From Acidobacteriota bacterium (GTDB lineage Bacteria > Acidobacteriota > JAAYUB01 > JAMOQF01): DNA of 39,888 bases. Location of the stretch: NCBI GenBank assembly GCA_027064125.1, contig JAMOQF010000139.1, positions 1-39,888 on the forward strand. Direction: 5' to 3'. The notes under the pieces were generated by a model. It saw only the letters and a list, made by a program, of their open reading frames with translations, did not search any database and was not told where the DNA came from. The position numbers and the translations under genes were made by a program. Every line of letters begins with the position of its first letter. Position 1 is the stretch's first letter. This document shows, piece by piece, positions 1-8,753 of this stretch.

Positions 1-1029
1 CCCTTTACTCTCCATTTCTCTCGACAGGAAGTTTCCAAGTTTATTTATGATATTACTTTCCCCATATTTTATCAGAAAATTCCTCCAGATACTTCCCCGC
101 AAAAAGGACTTATTTTCCTCGTAAACTCCCCATTCCTTTAATCTATCCTTAATCTCTGAAAACTTTAATGCCTCTTCTGGAGGAAGTGCCCATTCTCCCA
201 TCTCAATATAGGAATTTGAAGGTATTATAACTTTTCCAGTAGCCTTTTCACTGCAAAAAAATGAAGAAAGCGTTTCCGTTTCAAGCCAGGAAGAATTCCT
301 TTCAACCATTTCAAAAAACTTTTCAAGCCAACCCTCTTTATAAACCCACCTGTATGTTTCCGGCCACCCTCCAAACTTTTCTCCATCATCAACTACCACA
401 ATCAATTTTCTACCTCTATCAAATTCCCCCCTCAAAAACTCTTCAACCTTCTCCACAAGTGCCCAGGGAGTTAAATATCTCATCCCCTCGTCTATGGGAA
501 AAACTCCCATTAAATTTTCTACTTCTTCCGTCAAATAATATCCGTCCATTTTATTCTTTGAAACTCCGGAAGAGAGCAAGTGATAATCATCAAGCAAAAC
601 ATAATTTATCCCCGCTTTTTTTAAGGAAGATATGATATGAGGCTCCCAAACCCTTTCGGCAAGCCACAGTCCCTCAGGTTTAAAATTAAAATATTTTTCA
701 ATAAAATCAGAAAGTTTCTTAATTTGAAGGAGTCTATCCCTTTCAGAAATTGCAGGAAAAATTGGCTCATAAAATCCCCCTGTTAAAATTTCAACCCTTC
801 CCTCCTTCACAAGTTTTTCCAAAATATCTCTAAACTCCTTTTTCTCTTCCACAAGCCACTTAAAAAGAATTCCAGAGGAGTGAAAAACGAGTTTAAGATG
901 ACTAAATTTGTAAAATACCTTTAAAAAAGGAAGGTATGCTCTTTCATAGTTATTTTCAAAAACCTCCAGAAAATTTCCAGCGGGTTGATGCAGGTGTAAA
1001 CCAAATACCAGTTTGAGTTTTCTAACCAT
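1..1029 (-). CDS. GH57 4-alpha-glucanotransferase / alpha-amylase, C-terminal part cut by window edge
   Basis: The frame is open for 343 codons from an ATG at 1029 to the left edge, so the stop lies outside. It begins MVRKLKLVFGLHLHQPAGNF, with the GH57 region-1 motif HLHQP at residues 12-16. GGFYEPI (84-90) is region 2. WLAERVWE (122-129) carries the predicted nucleophile Glu126, and DDGEKFGGWPETY (214-226) carries the acid Asp. This arrangement matches Thermococcus litoralis 4-alpha-glucanotransferase and the Dictyoglomus AmyA group, which act on maltodextrin and glycogen; those enzymes are about 650-700 residues, so roughly half is missing here. No signal peptide is seen, so it is probably cytoplasmic. 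A Shine-Dalgarno AGGAAAAGG precedes the ATG, and the gene starts 12 bases after the upstream GH57 gene, so they are probably cotranscribed. Donor or product specificity cannot be read from this part. Confidence 0.88.
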   Translation of the reverse strand, partial: MVRKLKLVFGLHLHQPAGNFLEVFENNYERAYLPFLKVFYKFSHLKLVFHSSGILFKWLVEEKKEFRDILEKLVKEGRVEILTGGFYEPIFPAISERDRLLQIKKLSDFIEKYFNFKPEGLWLAERVWEPHIISSLKKAGINYVLLDDYHLLSSGVSKNKMDGYYLTEEVENLMGVFPIDEGMRYLTPWALVEKVEEFLRGEFDRGRKLIVVVDDGEKFGGWPETYRWVYKEGWLEKFFEMVERNSSWLETETLSSFFCSEKATGKVIIPSNSYIEMGEWALPPEEALKFSEIKDRLKEWGVYEENKSFLRGSIWRNFLIKYGESNIINKLGNFLSREMESKG

Positions 1030-1041
1030 TTGCCCTTTTCC

Positions 1042-3273
1042 TCAGACAACCCAGTAATACTTTTCAAATTCATCAATGGAAATTTTTTGTGCAACATAAC
1101 CACTTTCAGGCATCCTCTCCGCCAGATTTTCACCTATATATAAACTTATTGCAAATTCTATATTTTGATTTTCTCTAATACCTATTTCTGAAAAAGGTAT
1201 ACCAACCTCAACTATTTTCTCAACCCCAAAACTGGAAAATTCCTTTTTTTCCACTATTTCACCATTTGCCCCTAAAATTTCTTTATAAAAAAGGGTCTTT
1301 TTAAATTTATTGTCCTTTATTAGTTTAAACTGTATATTTCCCGGCTTTCTAAAACTCACAACCATGACAAAGGGGTACTTCCTATCATTAAGTATTTCTT
1401 TGGGGACATCTACCCTTATATATAAATTTTCCCTGTCAAATCCAAAATAAAACCCTGTAAATATATTGTGTATCCTCTGCATCGTGGTATAGGTATACTT
1501 ATTTGTAAAAAAACCTGCAGGCAGCCACTCAAAATAATCCGTTATGTATCCATCAAGTACAGGCGTTATAAGTTCATGTGGAGGTTGAATCTCATATATT
1601 CCCCTCTTTTCCACAATGGGGTCAAAAAACTCATCTGGAGGTTCAACCCCCATATATCTAAAACTTGCAATTAAATGTTTTCTGAAAAGTTCATCAAACT
1701 CCACATCATATTCAGTATTGTGGTCCTCTCCATACCACCAGAACCAGTCACTTCCCTCTCCTATTAAAATGTGCCTGTAGGCCTTTTTCAAATCTATTTC
1801 ACCATCCCGCCCCTCTTTCTCAACTTCCATGGCAATTTCTTCAAATTTTTTCCTCGTAATTGACAAAAGTTCCCACGCCCTATTCTTCTCCTTCTGCCCT
1901 ATCCATGTGGAAAAATTCCCATAAATCCACGATCCAGCCATTACTTTTGGCAAGGTGTTATTGTAATCTTTTATTTCAAGATACTCACTAAAAGTAACAC
2001 ACTTTAAAAAGGGATTCTCAGAAAGTCCACTGTATAAAGCTTCAAAAAACTCTTTTCCATTTTCCCTATACCTTTCCCACGCATTTTCACCATCAAGTAT
2101 GATTGGAACCACATAGTTTTTCTCATCTTCTGGAAGATTTTTCCTTATTAAAAGTAGCCTGCTTATCAAATCCTCGGCTGCCCTTTCTCCCTCATACGTG
2201 GAATATGTAAAACCTATCATATCTGAAAGTAGTAGATCTCTAAAAAAGATCTCCACCCCATTCTCATTACCAAATCTGTAAGAAAGAAACTTCTTCTCAA
2301 ATTTCATCTTTTCTTCAGATTTTATAAATCCACTTTTAACAAATGAATTTTTAAGCACCGTTTCATCGGTTGCAACCCATTTAAATCCCTTCTCAGCAAC
2401 AATCTTTAAAATATCCTCAGATATGGAACCTTCGGAAGGCCACATCCCCGCCGGTTCTCTTCCAAATTCACTTTTGAAACATCTAATGGCACTTTCTATC
2501 TGGTATATGGCATCTTCAGGATAGTGAAAACTCTGTTCCGGTAGTTCCACATTGGGAAGTGACTCCCTTGCACTGTTTATATCATATAAAAGGGGTAATA
2601 TTGGATGGTAATATGGACTTGTGGAAATTTCTATCTCTCCATTTAAATAAGCCTTCTTATATGAAGGCAGTATTTTTTTCATTAAATTTTCATGCTCTTC
2701 AAATAATATTCTTTTATCGCTTTCAGAGAAATTTCTTCCCTTGCCTATTAAATTCTTTATATTTTCCTTTTCTTTAAGATAATTGCCACTCCAGGCAAGA
2801 TTAAACCAGACCTGTAGATCCCTGAAATCATTCACATTGAAATTTTTTATCTTTTCTTTAAGTTCCTCAAGGGAAACCCTTGCCCCTCTCTTTTCATAAA
2901 GCCATCTATATCTGGGATAGGGATCTATCATATTCTCCCTATCAAGAGAAAAGAAGTTTTTTAAAATAAAAATCTTCTCATCTTCTGTTAAAGTAGTTGC
3001 CTCTTTCCTGGAAACCCTCAGAAATTCATCCTCAGCTCTTCCTTCTGTATAATCCTTTATCTGCTCCACAAGAGATGGAACCAGATTAAAGGTAACCTTA
3101 ACATCAGGATACTTTAACACCTCATTTAACATATCGAAATAATCCTTAACTGCATGAAGTCTGACCCATGGCATCAAGTAATCACTATTTTCAGGATTCT
3201 TATAAAGAGGTTGGTGCATGTGCCACAAAAAACATACATATAGAGGATCATTCTTTTTAGGTTTAATCTTCAT
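1042..3273 (-). CDS. GH57 glycoside hydrolase (743 aa, amylase-type)
   Basis: GH57-family protein. HMHQP (residues 18-22) is the region-1 motif, STSPYYHPILPLL (217-229) follows, and MWPSEGS (277-283) holds the predicted nucleophile Glu281. ILDGENAWERY (392-402) holds the predicted acid Asp394. The residues after about 560 look like a beta-rich accessory domain, without other recognisable motifs. No signal peptide, so the substrate is probably intracellular alpha-glucan (glycogen or maltodextrin). It is a different GH57 subgroup from its downstream neighbour: the insertions between motifs are much longer, as in the bacterial proteins loosely annotated alpha-amylase/alpha-mannosidase. SD GAGGAG lies just before the ATG. 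It starts 21 bases after the protease gene. The exact linkage specificity (amylase, branching, pullulanase-like) is not decided. Confidence 0.85.
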   Translation of the reverse strand: MKIKPKKNDPLYVCFLWHMHQPLYKNPENSDYLMPWVRLHAVKDYFDMLNEVLKYPDVKVTFNLVPSLVEQIKDYTEGRAEDEFLRVSRKEATTLTEDEKIFILKNFFSLDRENMIDPYPRYRWLYEKRGARVSLEELKEKIKNFNVNDFRDLQVWFNLAWSGNYLKEKENIKNLIGKGRNFSESDKRILFEEHENLMKKILPSYKKAYLNGEIEISTSPYYHPILPLLYDINSARESLPNVELPEQSFHYPEDAIYQIESAIRCFKSEFGREPAGMWPSEGSISEDILKIVAEKGFKWVATDETVLKNSFVKSGFIKSEEKMKFEKKFLSYRFGNENGVEIFFRDLLLSDMIGFTYSTYEGERAAEDLISRLLLIRKNLPEDEKNYVVPIILDGENAWERYRENGKEFFEALYSGLSENPFLKCVTFSEYLEIKDYNNTLPKVMAGSWIYGNFSTWIGQKEKNRAWELLSITRKKFEEIAMEVEKEGRDGEIDLKKAYRHILIGEGSDWFWWYGEDHNTEYDVEFDELFRKHLIASFRYMGVEPPDEFFDPIVEKRGIYEIQPPHELITPVLDGYITDYFEWLPAGFFTNKYTYTTMQRIHNIFTGFYFGFDRENLYIRVDVPKEILNDRKYPFVMVVSFRKPGNIQFKLIKDNKFKKTLFYKEILGANGEIVEKKEFSSFGVEKIVEVGIPFSEIGIRENQNIEFAISLYIGENLAERMPESGYVAQKISIDEFEKYYWVV

Positions 3274-3294
3274 TTTTCTCCTCTACTTCATTTT

Positions 3295-4458
3295 TTAAAG
3301 AATAAAAAACTTTTTTCTCCCCTTTAACTTCATCTTAATCTGTATCTTTTTACCTCCCCTATACAAAAGAACATCAACAACATCTCCCGGTCTTTTGTTT
3401 AACAAAATACTCGAAAGGGTTTCCATATCGGAAATTTTTTTGTCATCTATCGCTACAATAATATCTCCCCCAACTACAATCCTATAAAAACCTATTTTTA
3501 CATATCTATCGCCACCCCTTATACCGGCAAAATAGGCCGAACTTCCTCTGTCAACATAAGAAACAAGAACTCCTTCATCAACAGGCAACCCCAAAATATC
3601 TGCAAGATCTTCATTAATATCAACTCCATGAATCCCAATCCAGGGCCTCAGCACTCTGCCATACTTAATCAAATCACTGACAATCCTCTTAATTGTGTTT
3701 ACGGGGATTGCAAAACCAATACCAATGCTTCCACCACTTGTGGTAAAAATTGAGGTATTCATTCCAATCATTCTTCCAGAGGAGTCAAGAAGTGGTCCTC
3801 CAGAATTCCCAGGATTTATGGCGGCATCGGTTTGAATGACATCATCAATTAAAAAGCCAGATCTGGATTTGATGGTTCTTCCCAGAGAACTTATTATCCC
3901 CGAAGTCATAGTACCTGTTAAACCAAATGGATTTCCTATTGCATATACCTTCTGCCCCACCTTTAAATGTTTCGAATCCCCTAAAACTATTGGAAACAAC
4001 TTTTTGGGAGAAGTTTCTATTTTCAACACTGCAATATCATTTACCCTATCAACTCCCACAATATTAGCCTTATGGGTAGAATGATCATAAAGAGTTACCT
4101 GAATGGAATCGGCACCATCAACTACATGAAAATTGGTAAGTATGTATCCCTTCTTATTTAAAACCGACCCTGAACCTGTACCCTGCCTTCCTACCGGTTC
4201 AAAAAAGAAATCATAGGATACCTCTATTGTGGTAATATTTACCACACTTCTGTTTACATTTTTATAAACTCTTATGTTGTTTTCCTCTTCAGGGGTTAAA
4301 TTAACCCGGGTATTATCACTTGCAAAAACTTTTTCAACACTGTCAGAAATAGCAGGAAATGGGGGAAAACCTTCCCCACTTTTAATCAATATAGGTGTAA
4401 ATACCCCTGCTGCAAAAGCTAAAAGGAAAAATAGGATAAAAAATATCTTTCTTTTCAT
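3295..4458 (-). CDS. HtrA/DegP-like serine protease with one PDZ domain
   Basis: Envelope protease of the S1C family for misfolded exported proteins. An N-terminal hydrophobic segment (residues 4-25) acts as signal or anchor. The trypsin-like domain covers about 60-260. The catalytic triad is visible: His111 in LTNFHVVDG, Asp141 in NDIAVLK, and Ser219 in NPGNSGGPLL. One PDZ domain follows (about 265-380), shown by GVLVSYVDRGSSAYFAGIR and GDIIVAIDDKKI. The length (387 aa, one PDZ) resembles DegS or Gram-positive HtrA rather than two-PDZ DegP. The PDZ carries a short insertion around GGDRYVKIGFYRIVVGGD. It lies 22 bases downstream of the solute-binding lipoprotein and 21 upstream of the GH57 gene, apparently in one transcription unit. 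Assigning it to degS, degP or degQ would be over-precise. Confidence 0.93.
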   Translation of the reverse strand: MKRKIFFILFFLLAFAAGVFTPILIKSGEGFPPFPAISDSVEKVFASDNTRVNLTPEEENNIRVYKNVNRSVVNITTIEVSYDFFFEPVGRQGTGSGSVLNKKGYILTNFHVVDGADSIQVTLYDHSTHKANIVGVDRVNDIAVLKIETSPKKLFPIVLGDSKHLKVGQKVYAIGNPFGLTGTMTSGIISSLGRTIKSRSGFLIDDVIQTDAAINPGNSGGPLLDSSGRMIGMNTSIFTTSGGSIGIGFAIPVNTIKRIVSDLIKYGRVLRPWIGIHGVDINEDLADILGLPVDEGVLVSYVDRGSSAYFAGIRGGDRYVKIGFYRIVVGGDIIVAIDDKKISDMETLSSILLNKRPGDVVDVLLYRGGKKIQIKMKLKGRKKFFIL

Positions 4459-4480
4459 TTAAATTTATATCTATTAAGTT

Positions 4481-5338
4481 TTACTTTCCAGATTCACTAT
4501 TGCCTTCAGACCCCTTTTGGGGAGTGGATTCGCCAGACCTATCAGCACTTTCTTCGGGATTATAATTAAGTCCCCATTTCTTTACAAGTTCTTCTATAAC
4601 TCCACTGCTTTTTAATTTTCTCAAAATGGAATTAATCTTATTTCTTATTTCCACATCACCTTTTCTGAAGGCTATACCATATTTTTCATGGGTCAACAAT
4701 TTTCCAACCACTTTTATATTTCTGAGTTCCTTTGACTCATACAAAAGGGTTGGAGCATCCCCAACAACTGCATCCACAAGTTTTCTATTTAGTTCAAACA
4801 AAGCATCATCAAAGGAATCATAGGTTACAATGGTAATCTTTCCATCACTATTTAACTTCTTTAAAAAGGCTTCAGCAGTACTATCCTTCTGAACGCCAAC
4901 CTTCTTTCCCTCAAGATCCTTTACATCCTTAATGTCATCTCTCTCCTTTCTAACAGCGATCATCTGTCCCGTTTCATAATAGGGAATTGAAAAATCAAAC
5001 TCTTTCTTCCTTTCTGGAGTAATTGTAAGGGCATTTATAACACAATCAGCATCTCCATCTTTCAATACTTTAAAGCATTCATCAAAGGATTTTTTTATCC
5101 AGATAACCTTAACACCAAGTTCCTTTGCAATATTCTCCATTACATCTTTATCAAAGCCATCTATTCCAACACCAGACCCAAACTCAAATGGGGGATTCAC
5201 AGGGTGGACAGCCACATAAATTCGCTTTTTTTGCAAAACCTTCTCAAGTGTGTTTTTAGGTGCCGAAGGACCACAAGAAATAAAAAATATTGTCAGAAAA
5301 ACAAGTGAAAAAATTAATACAAAAAGTTTTCCTCTCAA
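4481..5338 (-). CDS. Family 3 solute-binding lipoprotein (amino-acid ABC transporter type)
   Basis: Extracytoplasmic binding protein of the amino-acid type (SBP family 3, glutamine/lysine-arginine-ornithine group). After a Lys/Arg start and a long hydrophobic stretch there is a lipobox FFISC, so it should be lipid-anchored. The bilobed core is recognisable from the NPPFEF, GFDKDVMENIAKELG, DCVINALTITPERKKEFDFS and DLEGKKVGVQKDSTAE motifs. The longest frame starts at ATG 5356, but a strong GGGAGGT Shine-Dalgarno (5343-5349) lies inside its first codons. That SD is correctly spaced for the TTG at 5338, which I use; this also gives a tidier signal peptide (MRGKLFVLIFSLVF). The C-terminus is a Ser/Glu/Gly-rich tail. 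No permease or ATPase gene is adjacent, so the transporter partners are elsewhere or the protein works alone. The ligand is unknown. Confidence 0.88.
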   Translation of the reverse strand: MRGKLFVLIFSLVFLTIFFISCGPSAPKNTLEKVLQKKRIYVAVHPVNPPFEFGSGVGIDGFDKDVMENIAKELGVKVIWIKKSFDECFKVLKDGDADCVINALTITPERKKEFDFSIPYYETGQMIAVRKERDDIKDVKDLEGKKVGVQKDSTAEAFLKKLNSDGKITIVTYDSFDDALFELNRKLVDAVVGDAPTLLYESKELRNIKVVGKLLTHEKYGIAFRKGDVEIRNKINSILRKLKSSGVIEELVKKWGLNYNPEESADRSGESTPQKGSEGNSESGK

Positions 5339-5382
5339 CTTAACCTCCCAATACATATCTTTTAAAAGTTAGAATACTTTTT

Positions 5383-6366
5383 TTAAAGTTTAAAATCAAG
5401 CAAAAAAGTTGACATGAAAATCTCTATAAATTCAATAACTCCTTCAGTAAAGATAACATCTCTATTGGTGAAAAGAGCAACCTCATATCTACCTCTTTTA
5501 CATCCAATTTGAAAAGATAAATTTTGAACCAGTCTCTTCTCTCTACAAATTCCCTCCAGAATGAGCATATTTCCATCCTGGGAGATATATAAATCTTTAT
5601 ATTTAAAAATCTTTCCATCTTTTCTCCTGACCACAAATTCCTTAAAAGAATTAAAAAGATGGTCAAAGGATATAAATGGATGGGAAAAATACAATTTCTC
5701 AAAAGGATTAACTGGTTTAACCCTCTCTCTTTCCAGAATACATTTTAGTTCTTTTTCATATTCACCATTAAACTCCTCTTCTTTGCTGCATCTAAAATAA
5801 AAAATATCAATACCCTTTTTTAGAAAAATCTTTTCAAATTTTGTCTTGTGTTCAACACCCTTTTCATCTCCCATTCTAAAGTAAAAAGTTATATGTTTAA
5901 TCCCATGCAGCAGAGAAAAAACCTCAAATGCATAATCTTTGTTATCTGTAGCCATTAAAAGGGTACCTTCTAATTTTAAAAAGTAAAAGAGTTGTAGTAA
6001 AAAATCTCTATCCAGCAACCTATTTTTTTTATGTCTTTTTTTAGGCCATGGATCAGGAAAAAGGATGTAAATATTTGAAAAAAAATCACTTTTAAACATA
6101 TTTGGAAGTAAAAACTTCGCATCTCCACATATCAACTTTACATTCTCTATTCCCCTTCTTTTTATGAGTTCTTCCTGGTATTTAATTCTTTCTGGGTCTA
6201 TTTCTATGGCCAGAAAATCTTTTTCAGGAAAGATTTCAGCCATCCTTAAAATAAAGGGATCATAACCAGGCCCTATCTCAAGTTCAACATCTCTTTCACC
6301 ACTTCCCAAATATTTCTCAATCTTTCCTTCAAGGACTTCACCAACTTCTATTATGATTTTCCTCAC
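5383..6366 (-). CDS. trmB: tRNA (guanine-N7)-methyltransferase TrmB with C-terminal extension
   Basis: SAM-dependent enzyme making m7G46 in the variable loop of tRNA. The SAM motif ELEIGPGYDPFI is near residue 30, IEIDPERI follows, and the family signature FPDPWPKKRHKKNRL sits near 103-117, including the essential Asp of FPDPWP. About 100 extra residues after the methyltransferase domain make it longer (about 328 aa) than the E. coli enzyme (about 239). Similar long C-terminal regions are known in Aquifex-type thermophile TrmB proteins, where they help stability. TTG at 6369 and GTG at 6366 are both in frame; AAGGTGA upstream is best spaced for the GTG, which I use. It is probably the first gene of the leftward run trmB > lipoprotein > protease > GH57 > GH57, and divergent from the 6453 gene. 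Confidence 0.92.
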   Translation of the reverse strand: MRKIIIEVGEVLEGKIEKYLGSGERDVELEIGPGYDPFILRMAEIFPEKDFLAIEIDPERIKYQEELIKRRGIENVKLICGDAKFLLPNMFKSDFFSNIYILFPDPWPKKRHKKNRLLDRDFLLQLFYFLKLEGTLLMATDNKDYAFEVFSLLHGIKHITFYFRMGDEKGVEHKTKFEKIFLKKGIDIFYFRCSKEEEFNGEYEKELKCILERERVKPVNPFEKLYFSHPFISFDHLFNSFKEFVVRRKDGKIFKYKDLYISQDGNMLILEGICREKRLVQNLSFQIGCKRGRYEVALFTNRDVIFTEGVIEFIEIFMSTFLLDFKL

Positions 6367-6394
6367 CAATTTTCACCTTTCAAAACATTTTAAG

Positions 6395-6423
6395 TTGATA
6401 TTTTAACAAAAAAATTTTATCTT
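6395..6423 (+). promoter_or_regulatory. Candidate promoter for the 6453 operon
   Basis: TTGATA at 6395-6400 and TATCTT at 6418-6423 are separated by 17 bases, within the 83-base divergent gap between trmB and the 6453 gene. A second possible -10, TATACT, lies at 6424-6429 but with too long a spacer. The two tRNA promoters in this window show the same TTGAnA / TA-rich pattern with 17-base spacing, which supports the reading. No clear matching promoter for trmB was found on the other strand. Confidence 0.35.
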
Positions 6424-6452
6424 TATACTTAATAAAGCTGTGAGGTAATGTA

Positions 6453-6770
6453 ATGAATTCCATAACACTAAAAAACCTTGTAGGTAAATATGTCTACATA
6501 GGTTTTAATGAAAAAATAGTCATCGCTGGATACGAACCTCCCGGCCCAACAAAATTAATTTTTGTAAAATTAAAGGGTGTGGACGAAAATGGAATTTTCT
6601 TTGAACATCAAAATTTTCCCATGACAAATAGAACATCTGGAGAAGTGGAACTTGTAAAAGCAGATGTGTTTATTCCCTTTGGAAAAATTTCACACATCAG
6701 TTCCTTTCCAGATATAGATAACTTTAACAATTATGCCTCTGACGAAATGCCTGTGAGTTTTACAAAATAA
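6453..6770 (+). CDS. Hypothetical protein, 105 aa
   Basis: I do not recognise this protein. It is a small soluble protein (no signal peptide or membrane segment) beginning MNSITLKNLVGKYVYIGFNE. Alternating hydrophobic and charged residues up to about 85 suggest a small beta-barrel-like fold. The frame is credible as a gene: GAGGTAA lies six bases before the ATG, codon use matches its neighbours, and a strong AAGGAGG after its stop serves the next gene only 9 bases away. It heads the operon with a membrane Fe-S oxidoreductase, a DUF362 protein and an M23 peptidase, but nothing ties it functionally to one of these. An RNA-binding Sm-like fold is conceivable but unsupported. Confidence 0.7.
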   Translation: MNSITLKNLVGKYVYIGFNEKIVIAGYEPPGPTKLIFVKLKGVDENGIFFEHQNFPMTNRTSGEVELVKADVFIPFGKISHISSFPDIDNFNNYASDEMPVSFTK

Positions 6771-6779
6771 GGAGGTTTT

Positions 6780-8753
6780 ATGTCCCCTGTAAATGGTTCA
6801 TCTTTCTATCTTTTTGTCTTTATTTTTTTCTGGGCACTTATGGTTTTTGCATTTAAAATCAGAAACAAATTTCTTCTTTTAAGGAAAGCCCAACCAATTG
6901 ACAGATTCGACCAACCATGGGAGAGAATAAAAAGGGTAATCAAATATGTTATAGGCCAGAACAGAATTCTGAAGGATAAAAGTGGTGGATTAATGCACGC
7001 CTTCATATTCTGGGGCTTTTCTATACTTCTTTTAAGAACAATTATTGTCTTTTCGTGGGCGTTCTCTGAAAAATTTTTTGAACCATTTTTAAATTCAACC
7101 ATAGGAAAACTTTATTCCTTTGTTAAAGATTTCTTTGTATTGGCAGTTATTATAGCCGTTATATATGCAATAATTAGAAGGGCAATCATTAAACCCAGAA
7201 GACTTGAGAACAGTTTTGAAGCATATTTGGTTCTGTTTTTCATACTTACCCTAATGGTAACTGATATTCTGATGGATTCTGCTCTATTTGGCATAAAGGG
7301 AAGTGGTGAGGGATTTTTAGGAAATCTATTTTATCCAATATTAAAAGGCAATACATCCTATTTAACCTCACTTTTTAAAACTGCATGGTGGATACACGTT
7401 ATTACATTACTCACTTTCTTAAATCTATTACCTGGTTCAAAGCATTTCCATGTAATAACATCCATATTCAATGTCTATTTTCAACCCCTTGAGGGAATGG
7501 GAAGGATCCACAGGATAGAAGATATTGAAAATGCAGAGAAATTTGGAAAATCAGAGATAACGGATCTCAACTGGAAACAGGTTTTAGATTTATATTCATG
7601 CACCGAATGTGGAAGATGTCATGAATTCTGCCCAGCAACCTATACTGACAAACCTCTATCCCCAAAAAGGATGAATGATGTATTAAAACACTACCTATAC
7701 GACCACGAAGATGAAATTTTAAATGGAAAAAAAGTAGATGACCTCTTTTCAGCCGGTGTTTTAAATGAAGATGCCATATGGGATTGCACAAATTGTGGTT
7801 TTTGTGAAAGTAGATGTCCTCTTTTTATTGAGCAGATAAACAGAATCTTAGATTTCAGAAGATATCTGGTTCTTGAAGAAAGTAGGTTCCCTGAAGAAGT
7901 AATTCAGATGTATAAAGGACTTGAGACTAAAAATAATCCCTGGAATCAATCTCCTGCAGACAGATTTAAATGGGCAGAGGGGCTTGAAGTAAAGACACTT
8001 GCAGAGGATTACTATGTTGAATATCTCCTCTGGGTTGGATGTGCATGTTCATACGATGAAAAATCAAAAAAGATAGCAAGCGCTGTGGTCAAACTCTTAA
8101 ATAAAGGTGGAGTAAGTTTTGGGGTTTTAGGAGATGAAGAGGGATGCTGTGGAGATCCTGCAAGAAGGACAGGTAATGAATATCTCTTTGAAATGATGGT
8201 AGAGGCAAATTTAGAAATATTAAACCAATATAAGGTTAAAAAGATAATCACCATCTGCCCTCATGGATATAATATATTTAAAAATGAATATCCTGAATTT
8301 GGTGCAAATTTTGAAGTTTATCACTATACAGAAATCTTAGCGAATTTACTTGAAAAGGGAAAATTAAAACCTGTCAAAAGGGGAAATGGCGAAAAGGTAA
8401 CATTCCACGACCCATGCTTCTTAGGTAGACACAACGATATTTTTGATGAACCAAGAAAGGTTATCGAAAGCATTGCAGGTATTGAGTTTGTGGAACCCTC
8501 TCTCACAAGAGAAAAGTCCTTCTGCTGTGGTGGCGGCGGCGGTAGAATGTTTATGGAAGAAAACAGAGGTACGAGGATAAACCATAAAAGGATTGATAAC
8601 CTCATGGAGGTAAATCCAGACAAAATAATTACCAGTTGTCCCTATTGTAAAACAATGATAAGTGATGGACTCAATGAAAAATCCATAGAAAATGTAAAAA
8701 ACTTAGATCTTGCTGAATTTTTACTCGAAAGCTTAGAGGAAAATGGGGAATAA
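6780..8753 (+). CDS. Membrane Fe-S oxidoreductase, ETF:quinone oxidoreductase / HdrD-like (CCG domains)
   Basis: Predicted membrane-bound electron carrier between an electron-transfer flavoprotein (or similar donor) and quinone. The N-terminal 240 residues hold about five or six membrane segments with a nitrate-reductase-gamma-like character (e.g. His73 in LMHAFIFWGF, His206 in WWIHVITL). Two 4Fe-4S motifs follow: Cys274/277/280/284 (CTECGRCHEFC) and Cys336/339/342/346 (CTNCGFCESRC). Two CCG-type cysteine domains follow, around 415-500 (EEGCCGDPARR at 453-463, CPHGY) and 540-630 (HDPCFLGRH, CCGGGGGRM, CPYC), as in HdrD, GlpC and LutA. The order (membrane domain, ferredoxin, two CCG domains) fits the bacterial EMO-type ETF-associated proteins. 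No etfAB gene is in this window. SD AAGGAGG; the following gene overlaps by 11 bases. Confidence 0.85.
   Translation: MSPVNGSSFYLFVFIFFWALMVFAFKIRNKFLLLRKAQPIDRFDQPWERIKRVIKYVIGQNRILKDKSGGLMHAFIFWGFSILLLRTIIVFSWAFSEKFFEPFLNSTIGKLYSFVKDFFVLAVIIAVIYAIIRRAIIKPRRLENSFEAYLVLFFILTLMVTDILMDSALFGIKGSGEGFLGNLFYPILKGNTSYLTSLFKTAWWIHVITLLTFLNLLPGSKHFHVITSIFNVYFQPLEGMGRIHRIEDIENAEKFGKSEITDLNWKQVLDLYSCTECGRCHEFCPATYTDKPLSPKRMNDVLKHYLYDHEDEILNGKKVDDLFSAGVLNEDAIWDCTNCGFCESRCPLFIEQINRILDFRRYLVLEESRFPEEVIQMYKGLETKNNPWNQSPADRFKWAEGLEVKTLAEDYYVEYLLWVGCACSYDEKSKKIASAVVKLLNKGGVSFGVLGDEEGCCGDPARRTGNEYLFEMMVEANLEILNQYKVKKIITICPHGYNIFKNEYPEFGANFEVYHYTEILANLLEKGKLKPVKRGNGEKVTFHDPCFLGRHNDIFDEPRKVIESIAGIEFVEPSLTREKSFCCGGGGGRMFMEENRGTRINHKRIDNLMEVNPDKIITSCPYCKTMISDGLNEKSIENVKNLDLAEFLLESLEENGE

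Noticed and set aside
261-635. 124-codon plus-strand frame
   Set aside because: It lies antisense within the GH57 gene, which has full family motifs; the plus-strand product has low-complexity Pro/Phe/Leu composition.
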